Positions 1-8,610 of a DNA stretch of 27,974 nucleotides are shown in pieces. Position 1 is the first letter of the stretch. Every line of letters begins with the position of its first letter. Source of the DNA: Bacteroidota bacterium (GTDB lineage: Bacteria; Bacteroidota; Bacteroidia; Flavobacteriales; Weeksellaceae); NCBI GenBank assembly GCA_023457935.1, contig JAEXBA010000083.1, positions 1 to 27,974 on the forward strand, read 5' to 3'. The translations under genes and the position numbers were made by a program. The notes under the pieces were generated by a model. That model saw only the letters and a program-made list of their open reading frames with translations, made no database searches and had not been told where the DNA came from.

Positions 1-27
1 GCCGCGCCCGAAACTGTTTAATCTAAT

Positions 28-210
28 TTATTTTTTCTTTTTGGGTACTTTCAGTCCATCCCGTTCTGCTTCAGAAATACCGATGGCAATAGCTTGACGT
101 CTGTCGGTAACTTTATCTCCTGATGAAGATTTCAGTTTTCCTTTTTTAAATTCGCGCATCACCTCGCCAATTTTTTCCTGAGCGGCGTCAGAATACTTCT
201 TTTTAGGCAT
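28..210 (-). CDS. DUF6496-type small basic protein
   Basis: This 60-residue lysine-rich protein begins MPKKKYSDAAQEK and ends in a VPKKKK tail, with a central stretch EFKKGKLKSSSG...RRQAIAIGISEAE. That layout matches my memory of the small DUF6496 proteins (basic N-terminus, 'GKLKSGSG' turn, 'RKQAIAIG(L/I)SEA' helix, poly-Lys end). The function is not known; the charge pattern suggests nucleic-acid or polyanion binding, which is inference. The ATG at 208-210 is preferred to a longer frame starting at 258, because the extra 16 residues lie wholly inside the upstream gene and do not resemble the family. The start overlaps the end of the upstream gene by 8 bases, so the pair is probably translationally coupled. 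Confidence 0.75.
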   Translation of the reverse strand: MPKKKYSDAAQEKIGEVMREFKKGKLKSSSGDKVTDRRQAIAIGISEAERDGLKVPKKKK

Positions 211-715
211 TATTATCCGGAGTATTGGGTAAATCTTCCGTTGAAAGTGCGCTCTCAACTCCTACCTCATAAACCTTCGCCATTTTAAGATATTTGGAGC
301 GCTCTCTTGATGTTACCGACTCAAAAGCATCGTTTTTAAGAACGATAATCGGATCTTCACCTATTTCTATTTCACCGTTCGACATATACTTCTCTTCCGG
401 GCTGTTCTTATCGATTTCTTCAGACTTAAATTCCTGAAGCTGGTCTGCATATTCACGAAAACCCGGATCAGCAGAATGGATAAATTTATATTCAGGACCG
501 GCATCTACCTTATAATGCAGACGCTCTGCAAGCAGCCCGGCTTCCGATGTAATCTGCGGATTGTCGTTTCCGTCTTTAAAGCCAACTTCCACAACATTTC
601 CGCCGTTATTTCGAGCATAATTTTCTGCGTCGTCATAAGAGGCAAATCCTGTATGAATAATTCTATCGTTTAAAGTATATTTTCTTAGCTTCTGATTTTT
701 TGAACTGGTTTCCAT
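203..715 (-). CDS. Conserved hypothetical protein, 170 aa
   Basis: I do not recognise a named family. The protein is hydrophilic and acidic, with no signal peptide or membrane segment, so it is probably cytoplasmic. The N-terminal part (about 12-50) reads like a small alpha/beta module (RKYTLNDRIIHTGFASYDDAENYARNNGG), similar in feel to short modules of unfamiliar function that tile a variable in an 'add one residue column' manner; this is not enough for a call. The C-terminal half is charged and probably partly disordered. The ATG at 713-715 is followed directly by a polar N-terminus. The gene precedes and overlaps the DUF6496-type gene by 8 bases, so the two are likely cotranscribed. Its length and continuous minus-strand frame support a real gene. 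Confidence 0.65.
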   Translation of the reverse strand: METSSKNQKLRKYTLNDRIIHTGFASYDDAENYARNNGGNVVEVGFKDGNDNPQITSEAGLLAERLHYKVDAGPEYKFIHSADPGFREYADQLQEFKSEEIDKNSPEEKYMSNGEIEIGEDPIIVLKNDAFESVTSRERSKYLKMAKVYEVGVESALSTEDLPNTPDNNA

Positions 716-810
716 AATGTTTTTGTATTTTTTTAACTAAACATATCGCTGCAAATGACTTTCCAATAATCGTCGCAATAATAATCTTGAAAACATTTTT
801 CAAAATTTTA

Positions 811-818
811 TATCTTTG
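811..818 (+). promoter_or_regulatory. Putative Bacteroidota -7 promoter box for the DPP IV gene
   Basis: TATCTTTG matches the Bacteroidota sigma-A -7 consensus TAnnTTTG exactly. It lies about 20 bp before the ATG at 837, and a TTG at 787-789 sits about 21 bp upstream as a possible -33 element. The short leader this implies is normal for the phylum. Confidence 0.55.
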
Positions 819-836
819 AAATTCACTTGATCAACA

Positions 837-2963
837 ATGAAGAAACTATTTATATCGGCGGCTGTAATTGCTTTTGCAACCGCTTTTTCTCAGGAAATCA
901 CTCTTGATAAAATTTATTCGGGATACTACCGCGGCAAAGGCATAGCGGGAATTGCCTCAATGAAAGATGGCAACCACTATGCTGTAATAGAGCGTGGCGG
1001 CATTGCGCGCTACGACTACAAAACTTCGACAAAACAGGGAAATATTGTTGACGGCAATTTTGAATCCTATGAGTTTTCAGACGACGAATCAAAAATCCTT
1101 CTTCTGAAGGAAAGCCAACCAATTTACAGACACTCTTTTCTGGGTTTGTTTGATGTAAAAGATCTGAAATCCGGCAAAACCATCCGTTTAAATAACGGAA
1201 ATCCGGTACAGGAACCTCGGTTTTCCCCGGATGCTACCAAAGTGGCCTTTGTAGCCGACAATAATCTCTACTGGCAGGATCTCGGTACAGGAAAAATTAC
1301 TCAGATTACAACAGACGGCAAAAAAAATAAAATTTTGAACGGTCTTGCAGATTGGGTGTACGAAGAAGAATTCGGACATGCAAGGCAATACGAATGGACA
1401 AAGAATTCCGACGCGATTGTTTTTGTAAAATCTGATGAAAGTGAAGTGAAGGAAATGTATATACCGGTTTACGGAAAGCAGCTCTACCCTTCCGAAATGC
1501 GCTTCAAATATCCGAAAGCGGGAGAAAAAAACTCGGTGGTTTCCGCTTTGCTGTACCGTTTGGATAATGGGAAAACAACCGATTTAAATCTTACGAACTT
1601 TAAAAATTATTACATTCCTAATGTCATTCAGACTGCAAAAGCAGATGAAATGATTCTGATTACTTCAGAAAGAACTCAGAATGCTTCAGACGTACTGAAA
1701 GTAAACACCAAAACCGGTTCCGTCTCAAAACTTTTTACGGAAACTGATGAAAAATGGGTGGATACAGACAATGTGACGATGGAATTCCTGGATGACAACT
1801 CTTTTCTTTGGGGTTCGGAACGCGACGGAAACCGTCATCTTTACTGGTACGATCAAAACGGGAAACTGAAAAAACAGATCACAAAAGGCAACTGGGAAGT
1901 GACTGATTATTATGGATTTAACCCCAATTCAAAAGAAGTTTACATTCAGACCAATCAAACCGGAAGCATTGAAAAATCTGTCTCCAAGGTAAATATTTCC
2001 AGCGGTAAAAACACGGTTATTTCTCATCCAAAAGGTAACAACTCGGCCAACTTCAGCAAGAATTACAGTTACTTTATTGAAACCTCATCAGATGCGTCGA
2101 AACCGTACACTTTCACACTGAAAGACAATGCCGGAAAAACAGTTAAGGAACTGCAGAACAACAATGAAATGCTTGCTAAACTTCAGGCAGACAACTGGGT
2201 AGCAAAAGAATTTTTCACTGTTCCGAATGAAGCCGGCGACCAGATGAACGCCTGGATCATGAAGCCGAAGAACTTCGATCCGAAGAAGAAATACCCGTTA
2301 TTTATGTTCCAGTATTCCGGCCCGGGCTCGCAAAGTGTAACCAATTCCTGGGACGGCGGTAACGGACTTTGGTTCAACCATTTGGTTCAGCAGGGTTATA
2401 TTGTGGCGTGTGTAGACGGTAGAGGAACCGGCGGAAAAGGCACAAAATACAAGAAAGTTACTTATATGAACCTTGGAAAATATGAGATTGATGATCAGAT
2501 TGCTGCAGCAAAATGGTTCGGAAAACAGTCTTATATTGACAAAGAAAGAATCGGAATTTTTGGCTGGAGTTTCGGTGGTTATATGGCAAGTCTTGCTCTA
2601 ACGAAAGGTGCGGATGTATTCAAAACAGGAATTGCCGTTGCTCCCGTAACGAACTGGCGCTACTATGACACCGTTTATACAGAAAGATTCATGCGTACAC
2701 CACAGGAAAATCCGTCCGGCTATGATGACAATTCGCCTACCACGCATGCAAAACTTATGAAAGGAAAATTTCTGATGGTTCACGGTACAGCGGACGATAA
2801 TGTTCATTATCAAAATGCCGCGGAATTTGCTGAAGCTTTAATTCAGAACAAGAAAAAATTTGAATTCATGACGTATCCAGACAAAAATCACGGAATTTAT
2901 GGCGGAAACACGCGGCCGCAGCTCTATCAGATGATGACGGATTTCATCCTGGAAAATCTTTGA
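837..2963 (+). CDS. Dipeptidyl peptidase IV, S9B family, exported
   Basis: A serine exopeptidase that removes X-Pro (and X-Ala) dipeptides from peptide N-termini, expected in the periplasm. Residues 1-18 are a Sec signal peptide (MKKLFISAAVIAFATAFS). The N-terminal beta-propeller carries the DPP IV double-glutamate motif DWVYEEEF at 172-179, with Glu177/Glu178 as the likely amino-terminus anchors. The C-terminal alpha/beta-hydrolase domain has the nucleophile Ser578 in GWSFGGY, Asp653 in HGTADDNVH (with Asn655) and His685 in DKNHGI, giving a complete catalytic triad. At 708 residues it is the usual bacterial DPP IV length, and it has no T9SS tail. It sits directly before three POT peptide transporters, which fits production of dipeptides for import. 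A hairpin terminator follows. Confidence 0.95.
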   Translation: MKKLFISAAVIAFATAFSQEITLDKIYSGYYRGKGIAGIASMKDGNHYAVIERGGIARYDYKTSTKQGNIVDGNFESYEFSDDESKILLLKESQPIYRHSFLGLFDVKDLKSGKTIRLNNGNPVQEPRFSPDATKVAFVADNNLYWQDLGTGKITQITTDGKKNKILNGLADWVYEEEFGHARQYEWTKNSDAIVFVKSDESEVKEMYIPVYGKQLYPSEMRFKYPKAGEKNSVVSALLYRLDNGKTTDLNLTNFKNYYIPNVIQTAKADEMILITSERTQNASDVLKVNTKTGSVSKLFTETDEKWVDTDNVTMEFLDDNSFLWGSERDGNRHLYWYDQNGKLKKQITKGNWEVTDYYGFNPNSKEVYIQTNQTGSIEKSVSKVNISSGKNTVISHPKGNNSANFSKNYSYFIETSSDASKPYTFTLKDNAGKTVKELQNNNEMLAKLQADNWVAKEFFTVPNEAGDQMNAWIMKPKNFDPKKKYPLFMFQYSGPGSQSVTNSWDGGNGLWFNHLVQQGYIVACVDGRGTGGKGTKYKKVTYMNLGKYEIDDQIAAAKWFGKQSYIDKERIGIFGWSFGGYMASLALTKGADVFKTGIAVAPVTNWRYYDTVYTERFMRTPQENPSGYDDNSPTTHAKLMKGKFLMVHGTADDNVHYQNAAEFAEALIQNKKKFEFMTYPDKNHGIYGGNTRPQLYQMMTDFILENL

Positions 2964-2984
2964 TTTATACCGCATTAACATTTA

Positions 2985-3017
2985 AAATCCTTTGCTTACT
3001 GGTAAAGGATTTTTTAT
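2985..3017 (+). terminator. Rho-independent terminator after DPP IV
   Basis: The inverted repeat AAATCCTTT (2985-2993) / AAAGGATTT (3004-3012), with a 10-nt loop, runs into a T-rich tract. It separates the peptidase transcript from the first transporter. Confidence 0.7.
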
Positions 3018-3031
3018 TTAAATAAAAATCT

Positions 3032-3048
3032 TATTTTTGATAAATTTG
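3032..3048 (+). promoter_or_regulatory. Putative overlapping -7 boxes for the first POT gene
   Basis: Two exact TAnnTTTG matches lie close together: TATTTTTG (3032-3039) and TAAATTTG (3041-3048). The second is so near the ATG at 3054 that it would give an almost leaderless transcript, so the first is the better candidate. Confidence 0.4.
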
Positions 3049-3053
3049 AATTT

Positions 3054-4754
3054 ATGGAAAAAACCACCAATAAACATCCTAAGGGATTACCTTTCCTCTT
3101 TTTTACGGAGATGTGGGAACGATTCGGATACTATCTGATGCTCGGAATTTTTGTGTTGTACATGATCGATCCGAAAGATACGGGCGGCCTGGCTTTCCTG
3201 GATAAAAATGCTTATGACATTTTCGGAACCTTTATCGCACTGACTTATTTAACACCATTCCTTGGAGGATTTCTAGCTGACCGTGTTTTGGGTTATGTCA
3301 AGGCCATCTACATTGGAGGTATTCTGATGGCAGCAGGTTATATCGGTTTGGGTCTTTTCCAGGAAATTCCTCTGTTCTACGCGTCAATGGGATTGATTAT
3401 TTTAGGAAACGGATTTTTCAAACCGAGTATCTCCACACTTCTCGGGAATCTTTATACTGACGAACCTTACAAAGCCAATAAAGACGCCGGGTACAATATT
3501 TTCTACATGGGAATCAACATTGGTGCACTGATCTGTAATTTCATTGCGGCTTATATGCGTAACAAATATGGATGGGGACCTGCTTTCATCACTGCCGGTG
3601 GCGGAATGCTGTTCGGCTTGCTCGTATTCTCGATGGGGATGAAGCATATCCGTCCGGGGAACATCATCAAACCTGTTCAGGAAGGCGATACTAAGATTTC
3701 TGATGTTTTGGTGAAAGTATTCTTGCCAGCCATTGTTGCAGGGGTAATTGGCTGGGTAATTCCTGGCGACATTTTCGGAAGCGATTCTACGGATGCCTTT
3801 ATTTTCGCATGTATTCCAGTGGTTTACTTCTACGTCATGCTTTATGTGAAGGCCAATGCCGAAGACAAACGACCCATTGGTGCCTTGCTTGCAATTTTTG
3901 CCGTGAGTTTGATGTTCTGGGCAGTATTCAAGCAGAATGGAACCGCCTTGACCAACTGGGCGAAGTACTATACCGATCGTGAGATTCCCGCAAGTATTGT
4001 AAAGCCGCTGCAGTCGGTCTATATGATTGATGGTGAGCAGGATGAAACTGGCAAGCGCGGACAGCTTGGACTGAATTATCAGGACCAAGAAGTCCCAGTT
4101 TATGATGAACAATTCCGCGCGCAGAAAGGCGACGATGGTGAAGCGCTGAAGGAAACAGGGAAGCATATTTACTTCAGAAATCTCAATAGTGAAGAAAAAG
4201 CAAAACTTGATGCCAATCCTGATCAGCCGGTTTATCTTTATAATACAGAATTATTGCAATCGGTTAATCCGTTCTGGGTAATCGCATTAACGCCTTTAGT
4301 TGTTGGATTTTTCATGTTCCTTCGGAGAAGAGGGAAAGAACCAACAACTCCATCAAAAATTGTACTTGGATTATTCATTTCGGCACTTTCATGTTTGGTG
4401 ATGGTAGGCGCTATTTATGCCAGCGGTGGCAGTTTGGATAAAGTATCCTCATGGTGGCTCATCGCAGCGTATGGCGTTATAACCGTGGGAGAACTTTGTC
4501 TTTCTCCGATGGGACTGTCACTGGTTTCCAAACTTTCACCGCCGAGAATTACCGCTTTAATGATGGGAGGTTTCTTCCTTTCAACATCAATCGGTAACAA
4601 ACTTTCGGGCGTTTTGGCGAGTATGTGGTACAATTACGATGATAAAGCCAATTTCTTCTGGGTGAATTTCGGTTTACTGCTTTTGGCAACGCTTCTTGGT
4701 TTATCCATCCTGAAGCGCCTCAATAAAGTAATGAAAGAAAAAGGTGTGAACTAA
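3054..4754 (+). CDS. POT/PTR family peptide transporter, paralog 1 (long form)
   Basis: An inner-membrane MFS transporter of the proton-coupled oligopeptide (POT) family. The TM1 signature ExxERFxYY is present (Glu19, Glu22, Arg23, Tyr26, Tyr27), followed by about 12-14 hydrophobic segments, the LGNGFFKPSISTLLG motif after TM4 and YNIFYMGINIGA in TM5. Two features are odd. The TM7 motif that reads FWAxFEQ in its two neighbours reads FWAVFKQ here, with Lys293 replacing the acidic residue. A polar segment at about 300-402, absent from the two neighbours, is inserted between TM7 and the next membrane span. At 566 residues it is about 70 longer than the other two. A hairpin terminator and its own promoter boxes suggest a separate transcript. 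Substrate specificity cannot be read from the sequence. Confidence 0.93.
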   Translation: MEKTTNKHPKGLPFLFFTEMWERFGYYLMLGIFVLYMIDPKDTGGLAFLDKNAYDIFGTFIALTYLTPFLGGFLADRVLGYVKAIYIGGILMAAGYIGLGLFQEIPLFYASMGLIILGNGFFKPSISTLLGNLYTDEPYKANKDAGYNIFYMGINIGALICNFIAAYMRNKYGWGPAFITAGGGMLFGLLVFSMGMKHIRPGNIIKPVQEGDTKISDVLVKVFLPAIVAGVIGWVIPGDIFGSDSTDAFIFACIPVVYFYVMLYVKANAEDKRPIGALLAIFAVSLMFWAVFKQNGTALTNWAKYYTDREIPASIVKPLQSVYMIDGEQDETGKRGQLGLNYQDQEVPVYDEQFRAQKGDDGEALKETGKHIYFRNLNSEEKAKLDANPDQPVYLYNTELLQSVNPFWVIALTPLVVGFFMFLRRRGKEPTTPSKIVLGLFISALSCLVMVGAIYASGGSLDKVSSWWLIAAYGVITVGELCLSPMGLSLVSKLSPPRITALMMGGFFLSTSIGNKLSGVLASMWYNYDDKANFFWVNFGLLLLATLLGLSILKRLNKVMKEKGVN

Positions 4755-4778
4755 AATTCCCGCTTCATTCTATAGTTT

Positions 4779-4807
4779 AAACCGCAGAAAATTCTGCGGT
4801 TTTTTGT
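4779..4807 (+). terminator. Rho-independent terminator after POT paralog 1
   Basis: The stem AACCGCAG / CTGCGGTT with a short A/T loop is followed by TTTTTTG. It is a strong G+C-rich hairpin with a U tract. Confidence 0.85.
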
Positions 4808-4838
4808 TTGAAATCCTTGTGCAGTAGGCAAAAAAAAC

Positions 4839-4846
4839 TATATTTG
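4839..4846 (+). promoter_or_regulatory. Putative -7 box for POT paralog 2
   Basis: TATATTTG is an exact TAnnTTTG match. A TTG at 4817-4819 gives 19-bp spacing as a -33 element. The ATG is at 4880, so the leader would be about 25-30 nt and A-rich. Confidence 0.6.
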
Positions 4847-4879
4847 TGGGTCTTAACAAAAATTTAACAATTTAAAAAT

Positions 4880-6376
4880 ATGGATACAGCAAAAACAAAT
4901 CAGGGGCATCCTAAAGGATTGTATTCGCTATTCTTTACCGAAATGTGGGAACGTTTCTCCTACTACGGAATGAGAGCCCTTCTTACCATTTTCTTAACTG
5001 CAGAACTGGCAACCGGTGGTTTCGGTATGGACAGGGCAGAATCCTTAGGTGTGTACGGTGTGTTTACAGCGTTGGTTTATTTAACACCAATTTTGGGAGG
5101 ATGGTTCGCAGATAATATTCTGGGACAGAGAAAATCGATTCTTATCGGAGGTTTGGTAATGGCAATCGGTCAGTTTATGCTGGCCATCAGTGCTTTTCCT
5201 GATTTAATGGGTGATGTGGAATCCCGCAAAAATTTCTTCTATCTTGGCTTAGGAGTTTTGATTTTAGGAAACGGATTCTTCAAACCGAACATTTCCACTA
5301 TCGTAGGAGACCTCTATGATAATGCTGACCCGCGAAAAGACGGTGCTTTTACCATTTTCTACATGGGTATTAACATTGGTGCGTTTCTTTCGCCTTTCAT
5401 TGCCGGAACTCTTGGTGAAAAAGTAGGTTGGCCTTACGGTTATCTTGCTGCCGGTATCGGTATGTTGATAGGTGTGCTTTGGTTTTACGGAAGAAGACAT
5501 ACACTGGAAGATGTTGGTCTTCCTCCGGGTTACAAAGAAAAGGGAATCACTTCATTACAGGGAAAAGACTGGAGAGATATACTGCTGTACACCGTTGCAA
5601 ATGTTGTGTTTGTTTTCCTGGTAATGCTGATCTGGAATAACACTTCAGATACTGTGCATACTGTTATGATCTGGGTTCTTGGTATTGCAGGTGCACTTTT
5701 CATAGGAATGTCGATTTTCAAAGGTACAAGCGGTTCAACAGAATGGACAAGAGTTTTTGTAATTCTGATTTTGGCATTCTTCAACATCGTTTTCTGGGCA
5801 GGATTTGAGCAGGCCGGTGGTACATTCAATCTGTTCGCACAGGAAAATACAAACCGTGTTGTAGGTGGATTTGAAATCCCGACAACCTGGTTTCAGAATA
5901 TCAACCCGATTGCGATTGTAACTTTAGCGCCGATTTTCTCAGTTCTCTGGGTGAAATTAGCAGCTAAGAAAATGAATCCGAGAACGCCGGTAAAATTTGC
6001 TTTGGCAATGTTTATTGGGGCCGTTGCTTTCTTCATTATGACGCAGGCAAGCAACGCTGCAGAAGGTGGAAACCTTGTAAGCCCAATGTGGTTGGTTGTT
6101 GTTTATGTACTTCTTACTGTAGGAGAACTGATGCTCTCGCCAATCGGACTTTCCATGGTGACAAAACTTTCCCCGGGAAAAATCACGTCGATTATGATGG
6201 GAGTATGGATGGCTTCATTTGCGTTGGGTAATTACTTAGCTGCAACTTTGGAGCAGATTCTTCACACGTACAACTTCGATCTTTACCCATTCATCACTTA
6301 CTTAATGATTGCTTCCGGAGTAGCATTATTGCTTCTTTCACCGCTTCTTAATAAGTTCATGAAAGGAATTCACTAA
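4880..6376 (+). CDS. POT/PTR family peptide transporter, paralog 2
   Basis: A proton-coupled oligopeptide transporter expected in the inner membrane, importing di- and tripeptides. The TM1 signature is intact: Glu21, Glu24, Arg25, Tyr28 and Tyr29 in TEMWERFSYY. ILGNGFFKPNISTIVGDLY and FTIFYMGINIGAF are classic POT motifs. TM7 has the conserved acid, Glu310 in FWAGFEQ, and the TM10 region has TVGELMLSPIGLSMV. At 498 residues it has the typical bacterial length. Compared with paralog 1 it lacks the long post-TM7 insert. It has its own promoter box and is followed by a hairpin terminator, so it is probably transcribed alone. This is the most canonical of the three paralogs. Confidence 0.95.
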   Translation: MDTAKTNQGHPKGLYSLFFTEMWERFSYYGMRALLTIFLTAELATGGFGMDRAESLGVYGVFTALVYLTPILGGWFADNILGQRKSILIGGLVMAIGQFMLAISAFPDLMGDVESRKNFFYLGLGVLILGNGFFKPNISTIVGDLYDNADPRKDGAFTIFYMGINIGAFLSPFIAGTLGEKVGWPYGYLAAGIGMLIGVLWFYGRRHTLEDVGLPPGYKEKGITSLQGKDWRDILLYTVANVVFVFLVMLIWNNTSDTVHTVMIWVLGIAGALFIGMSIFKGTSGSTEWTRVFVILILAFFNIVFWAGFEQAGGTFNLFAQENTNRVVGGFEIPTTWFQNINPIAIVTLAPIFSVLWVKLAAKKMNPRTPVKFALAMFIGAVAFFIMTQASNAAEGGNLVSPMWLVVVYVLLTVGELMLSPIGLSMVTKLSPGKITSIMMGVWMASFALGNYLAATLEQILHTYNFDLYPFITYLMIASGVALLLLSPLLNKFMKGIH

Positions 6377-6398
6377 AGAGATTTTTTTAAAATATCTT

Positions 6399-6428
6399 AA
6401 ACCTCTGCTCAGCCGGAGGTTTTTTTAT
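6399..6428 (+). terminator. Rho-independent terminator after POT paralog 2
   Basis: The stem AAACCTC (6399-6405) / GAGGTTT (6416-6422) has a 10-nt loop and is followed by a T tract. Confidence 0.8.
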
Positions 6429-6455
6429 TTATTTTCGTGAATCTAAAATTTAACA

Positions 6456-7949
6456 ATGGCCCAGTCACTGGAAAAGATTCAGGATTTTAAAGGAACTTAC
6501 CCAAAACAGATTTGGGGACTTTTCTTCTCGGAAATGTGGGAGCGTTTCTGCTTCTACGCAATGCGCGGAATGCTGACGTATTTTATGGTGTATCATCTTT
6601 TCATGGATGAAAAAACAGCACAGCTGCAGTATGGCGCCACGCAGGCATTTGTATATGCCTTTACCTTCATCGGCGGTATGTTTGCCGACAAAATCCTTGG
6701 TTTCAAACGTTCGCTTTTCTGGGGCGGATTACTGATGATTATCGGAAGTATTCTGCTGGCCATCGATCCGAAAAACTTCTTTTTCTGGGGAATCGGCTTC
6801 AACATTGTCGGAACCGGTTTCTTTAAACCCAATATTTCCTCAATGGTCGGGCAGTTATATAAGAACGATGATGCGAGAAGAGATGCAGGTTTTCTACTTT
6901 TTTATTCCGGTATCAATATCGGAGCTTTTTTGGGTGGATTTGTAATTTCCATTGGAAAAGGAACGATGTTTACAGATATTGTTCCTGAAAACTTCCGCTG
7001 GAATGTGGCATTCGGAATCGCCGCAGTCGTCATGTTGATCAGTCTGCTCAACTTCGTGTTCACCAAAAAGAACCTCGGGCCGATCGGTGATTTTCCACTC
7101 GAAAAAACACAGACCAACAAACTGAAAGAATACGCCGTTTATATTGGTGCGTTGGCTGCGATTCCGTTAATCAGAATAATGGTTTCCAACACGCAGTACA
7201 CCGACTGGTTTATGTACATCATCGGGCCGTTCAGTTTGCTGTATCTTTTCTATGAAATGACCAAAAATACAGCCGCCGAAAATAAAAAACTGATTGCCGC
7301 ATTGCTTTTCATCCTCTTTTCTGTGGTTTTTTGGGCGATTTTTGAACAGGCGGGCGGTTCTCTGAGTTTATTTGCTGCAGAACATTTAAGCCATAATCTC
7401 TTAGGCCTGAATGTCGATCCGAACGCTGTGAACAATTCAATTAACGCGCTTTTCGTCATTATTTTTGCACCGTTGGTGGGGATTATGTTCATCCGTTTGG
7501 CGAAAAGAAAACTTGATCCAAATTCTGCAGTGAAATTCGGAATTGGATTTCTGCTTCTCGGATTAGGTTTTTACACTTTTTACACAATACGTTTTTCCGC
7601 AGACGCTTCTGGAATCGGCTCTGTCAATATTTTCGCACTCGGTTATCTGGTGGTTACTTTTGCTGAACTTTTCCTTTCGCCAATTGGACTTTCACTGATG
7701 ACGAAACTGGCGCCTTACAGACTTCAGGGTTTTATGATGGGAATGTGGTTCCTCGCTTCTGCTTACGGACAGTATGTTGCCGGACTTTTCGGTGCGAGCA
7801 TTTCACCGGACAAATCCGCATCTGCGATTGAAAAAATAAATATATATACCGGCGGTTACCAGCAGTTTGCAGTTTACGCCGTAATATGCGGTGTTCTGCT
7901 GATATTAATTTCACCGTTAATTAAGAAACTGATGCAGGACGCCCGTTAA
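6456..7949 (+). CDS. POT/PTR family peptide transporter, paralog 3
   Basis: The third tandem POT carrier, 497 residues. The TM1 signature is SEMWERFCFY (Glu26, Glu29, Arg30), where the first Tyr of the usual YY pair is Phe33. GTGFFKPNISSMVGQLY and LLFYSGINIGAF match the family. TM7 keeps the acid, Glu297 in FWAIFEQ, and a late FAELFLSPIGLSLM motif is present. There is no long insert. The start ATG at 6456 follows a Bacteroidota-style A+T-rich leader with no clear Shine-Dalgarno and no exact promoter box. The exported thioredoxin-like gene starts 38 bp downstream with no hairpin between, so the two may share a transcript. Divergence among the three paralogs suggests different peptide preferences, which is inference. 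Confidence 0.94.
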   Translation: MAQSLEKIQDFKGTYPKQIWGLFFSEMWERFCFYAMRGMLTYFMVYHLFMDEKTAQLQYGATQAFVYAFTFIGGMFADKILGFKRSLFWGGLLMIIGSILLAIDPKNFFFWGIGFNIVGTGFFKPNISSMVGQLYKNDDARRDAGFLLFYSGINIGAFLGGFVISIGKGTMFTDIVPENFRWNVAFGIAAVVMLISLLNFVFTKKNLGPIGDFPLEKTQTNKLKEYAVYIGALAAIPLIRIMVSNTQYTDWFMYIIGPFSLLYLFYEMTKNTAAENKKLIAALLFILFSVVFWAIFEQAGGSLSLFAAEHLSHNLLGLNVDPNAVNNSINALFVIIFAPLVGIMFIRLAKRKLDPNSAVKFGIGFLLLGLGFYTFYTIRFSADASGIGSVNIFALGYLVVTFAELFLSPIGLSLMTKLAPYRLQGFMMGMWFLASAYGQYVAGLFGASISPDKSASAIEKINIYTGGYQQFAVYAVICGVLLILISPLIKKLMQDAR

Positions 7950-7987
7950 TGGCTTAACTTTTGCCTTGTAGAATCATCAAAATTAAT

Positions 7988-8521
7988 ATGAAGAAATTTT
8001 CAGTCGCCTTATTTTGTCTGTTTTCCTTTTTTGCCTTTGCACAGGTAAAGTGGATGACTATGGAAGAAGCACTGAAAGCACAGGAACTTCAGCCCAAAAA
8101 AATTCTGATTGACTTTTATGCCGACTGGTGCGGCCCGTGCAAAACCATGGAAAAGTACACCTACGGCCATCCGGTAATTGCTGAATATCTTAACCAGGAG
8201 TATTACGCGGTAAAATTTAATGCAGAAGGAAATGAATCCTTTACGATTTTCGGCAAAAAATTCGCGAATCCCAATTATAAAGCGGGAAAGAAAAGGAACC
8301 CGATGCACCAGTTTACCACTTTTATGAACGTAAATGCCGTTCCGAGTATGGTTTTTCTGGATGAAAAAGGCAATCCGATTACTATTTTAAATGGAGCACT
8401 TACTGCAAAGGAACTTGAACCTTATCTGCCTTTTTTTGCCAAAAATGAACACTGGAGAATTAAAGCAAGACAGGATTGGGAGAACTATCAGAAAAAATTT
8501 AAATCGAAGATAAAGGATTAA
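7988..8521 (+). CDS. Exported thioredoxin-fold protein
   Basis: A 177-residue protein with a Sec signal peptide (MKKFSVALFCLFSFFAFAQ, cleavage near residue 19) and a thioredoxin fold. The active site is WCGPC with Cys48 and Cys51, in the context IDFYADWCGPCKTME. The cis-proline loop is seen in AVPSMVFLDEKG. It probably reduces or isomerises disulfides in periplasmic proteins; the partner is unknown. The frame is open upstream to 7961, but the ATG at 7988 is preferred because it begins directly with a good signal peptide. The C-terminus is a charged helix rich in Lys (YQKKFKSKIKD). It lies 38 bp after POT paralog 3 and is followed by a hairpin terminator. Confidence 0.88.
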   Translation: MKKFSVALFCLFSFFAFAQVKWMTMEEALKAQELQPKKILIDFYADWCGPCKTMEKYTYGHPVIAEYLNQEYYAVKFNAEGNESFTIFGKKFANPNYKAGKKRNPMHQFTTFMNVNAVPSMVFLDEKGNPITILNGALTAKELEPYLPFFAKNEHWRIKARQDWENYQKKFKSKIKD

Positions 8522-8545
8522 GAAGATTCCGTTGTCAAAAAATAT

Positions 8546-8580
8546 AGACTTTCAAAACACTTGGAAGTCTTTTTTATTTT
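8546..8580 (+). terminator. Rho-independent terminator after the thioredoxin-like gene
   Basis: AGACTTTC (8546-8553) pairs with GGAAGTCT (8563-8570), including one G-T pair. The stem is followed by TTTTTATTTT. Confidence 0.75.
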
Positions 8581-8610
8581 CCCGATTTTCGTACGGCTGA
8601 ACTGTAAGCT

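Noticed and set aside
3402..4166. 254-residue open frame on the minus strand inside POT paralog 1
   Set aside because: It lies wholly within a gene with clear family motifs on the other strand; its composition is rich in His, Arg and Cys in a way typical of antisense frames.
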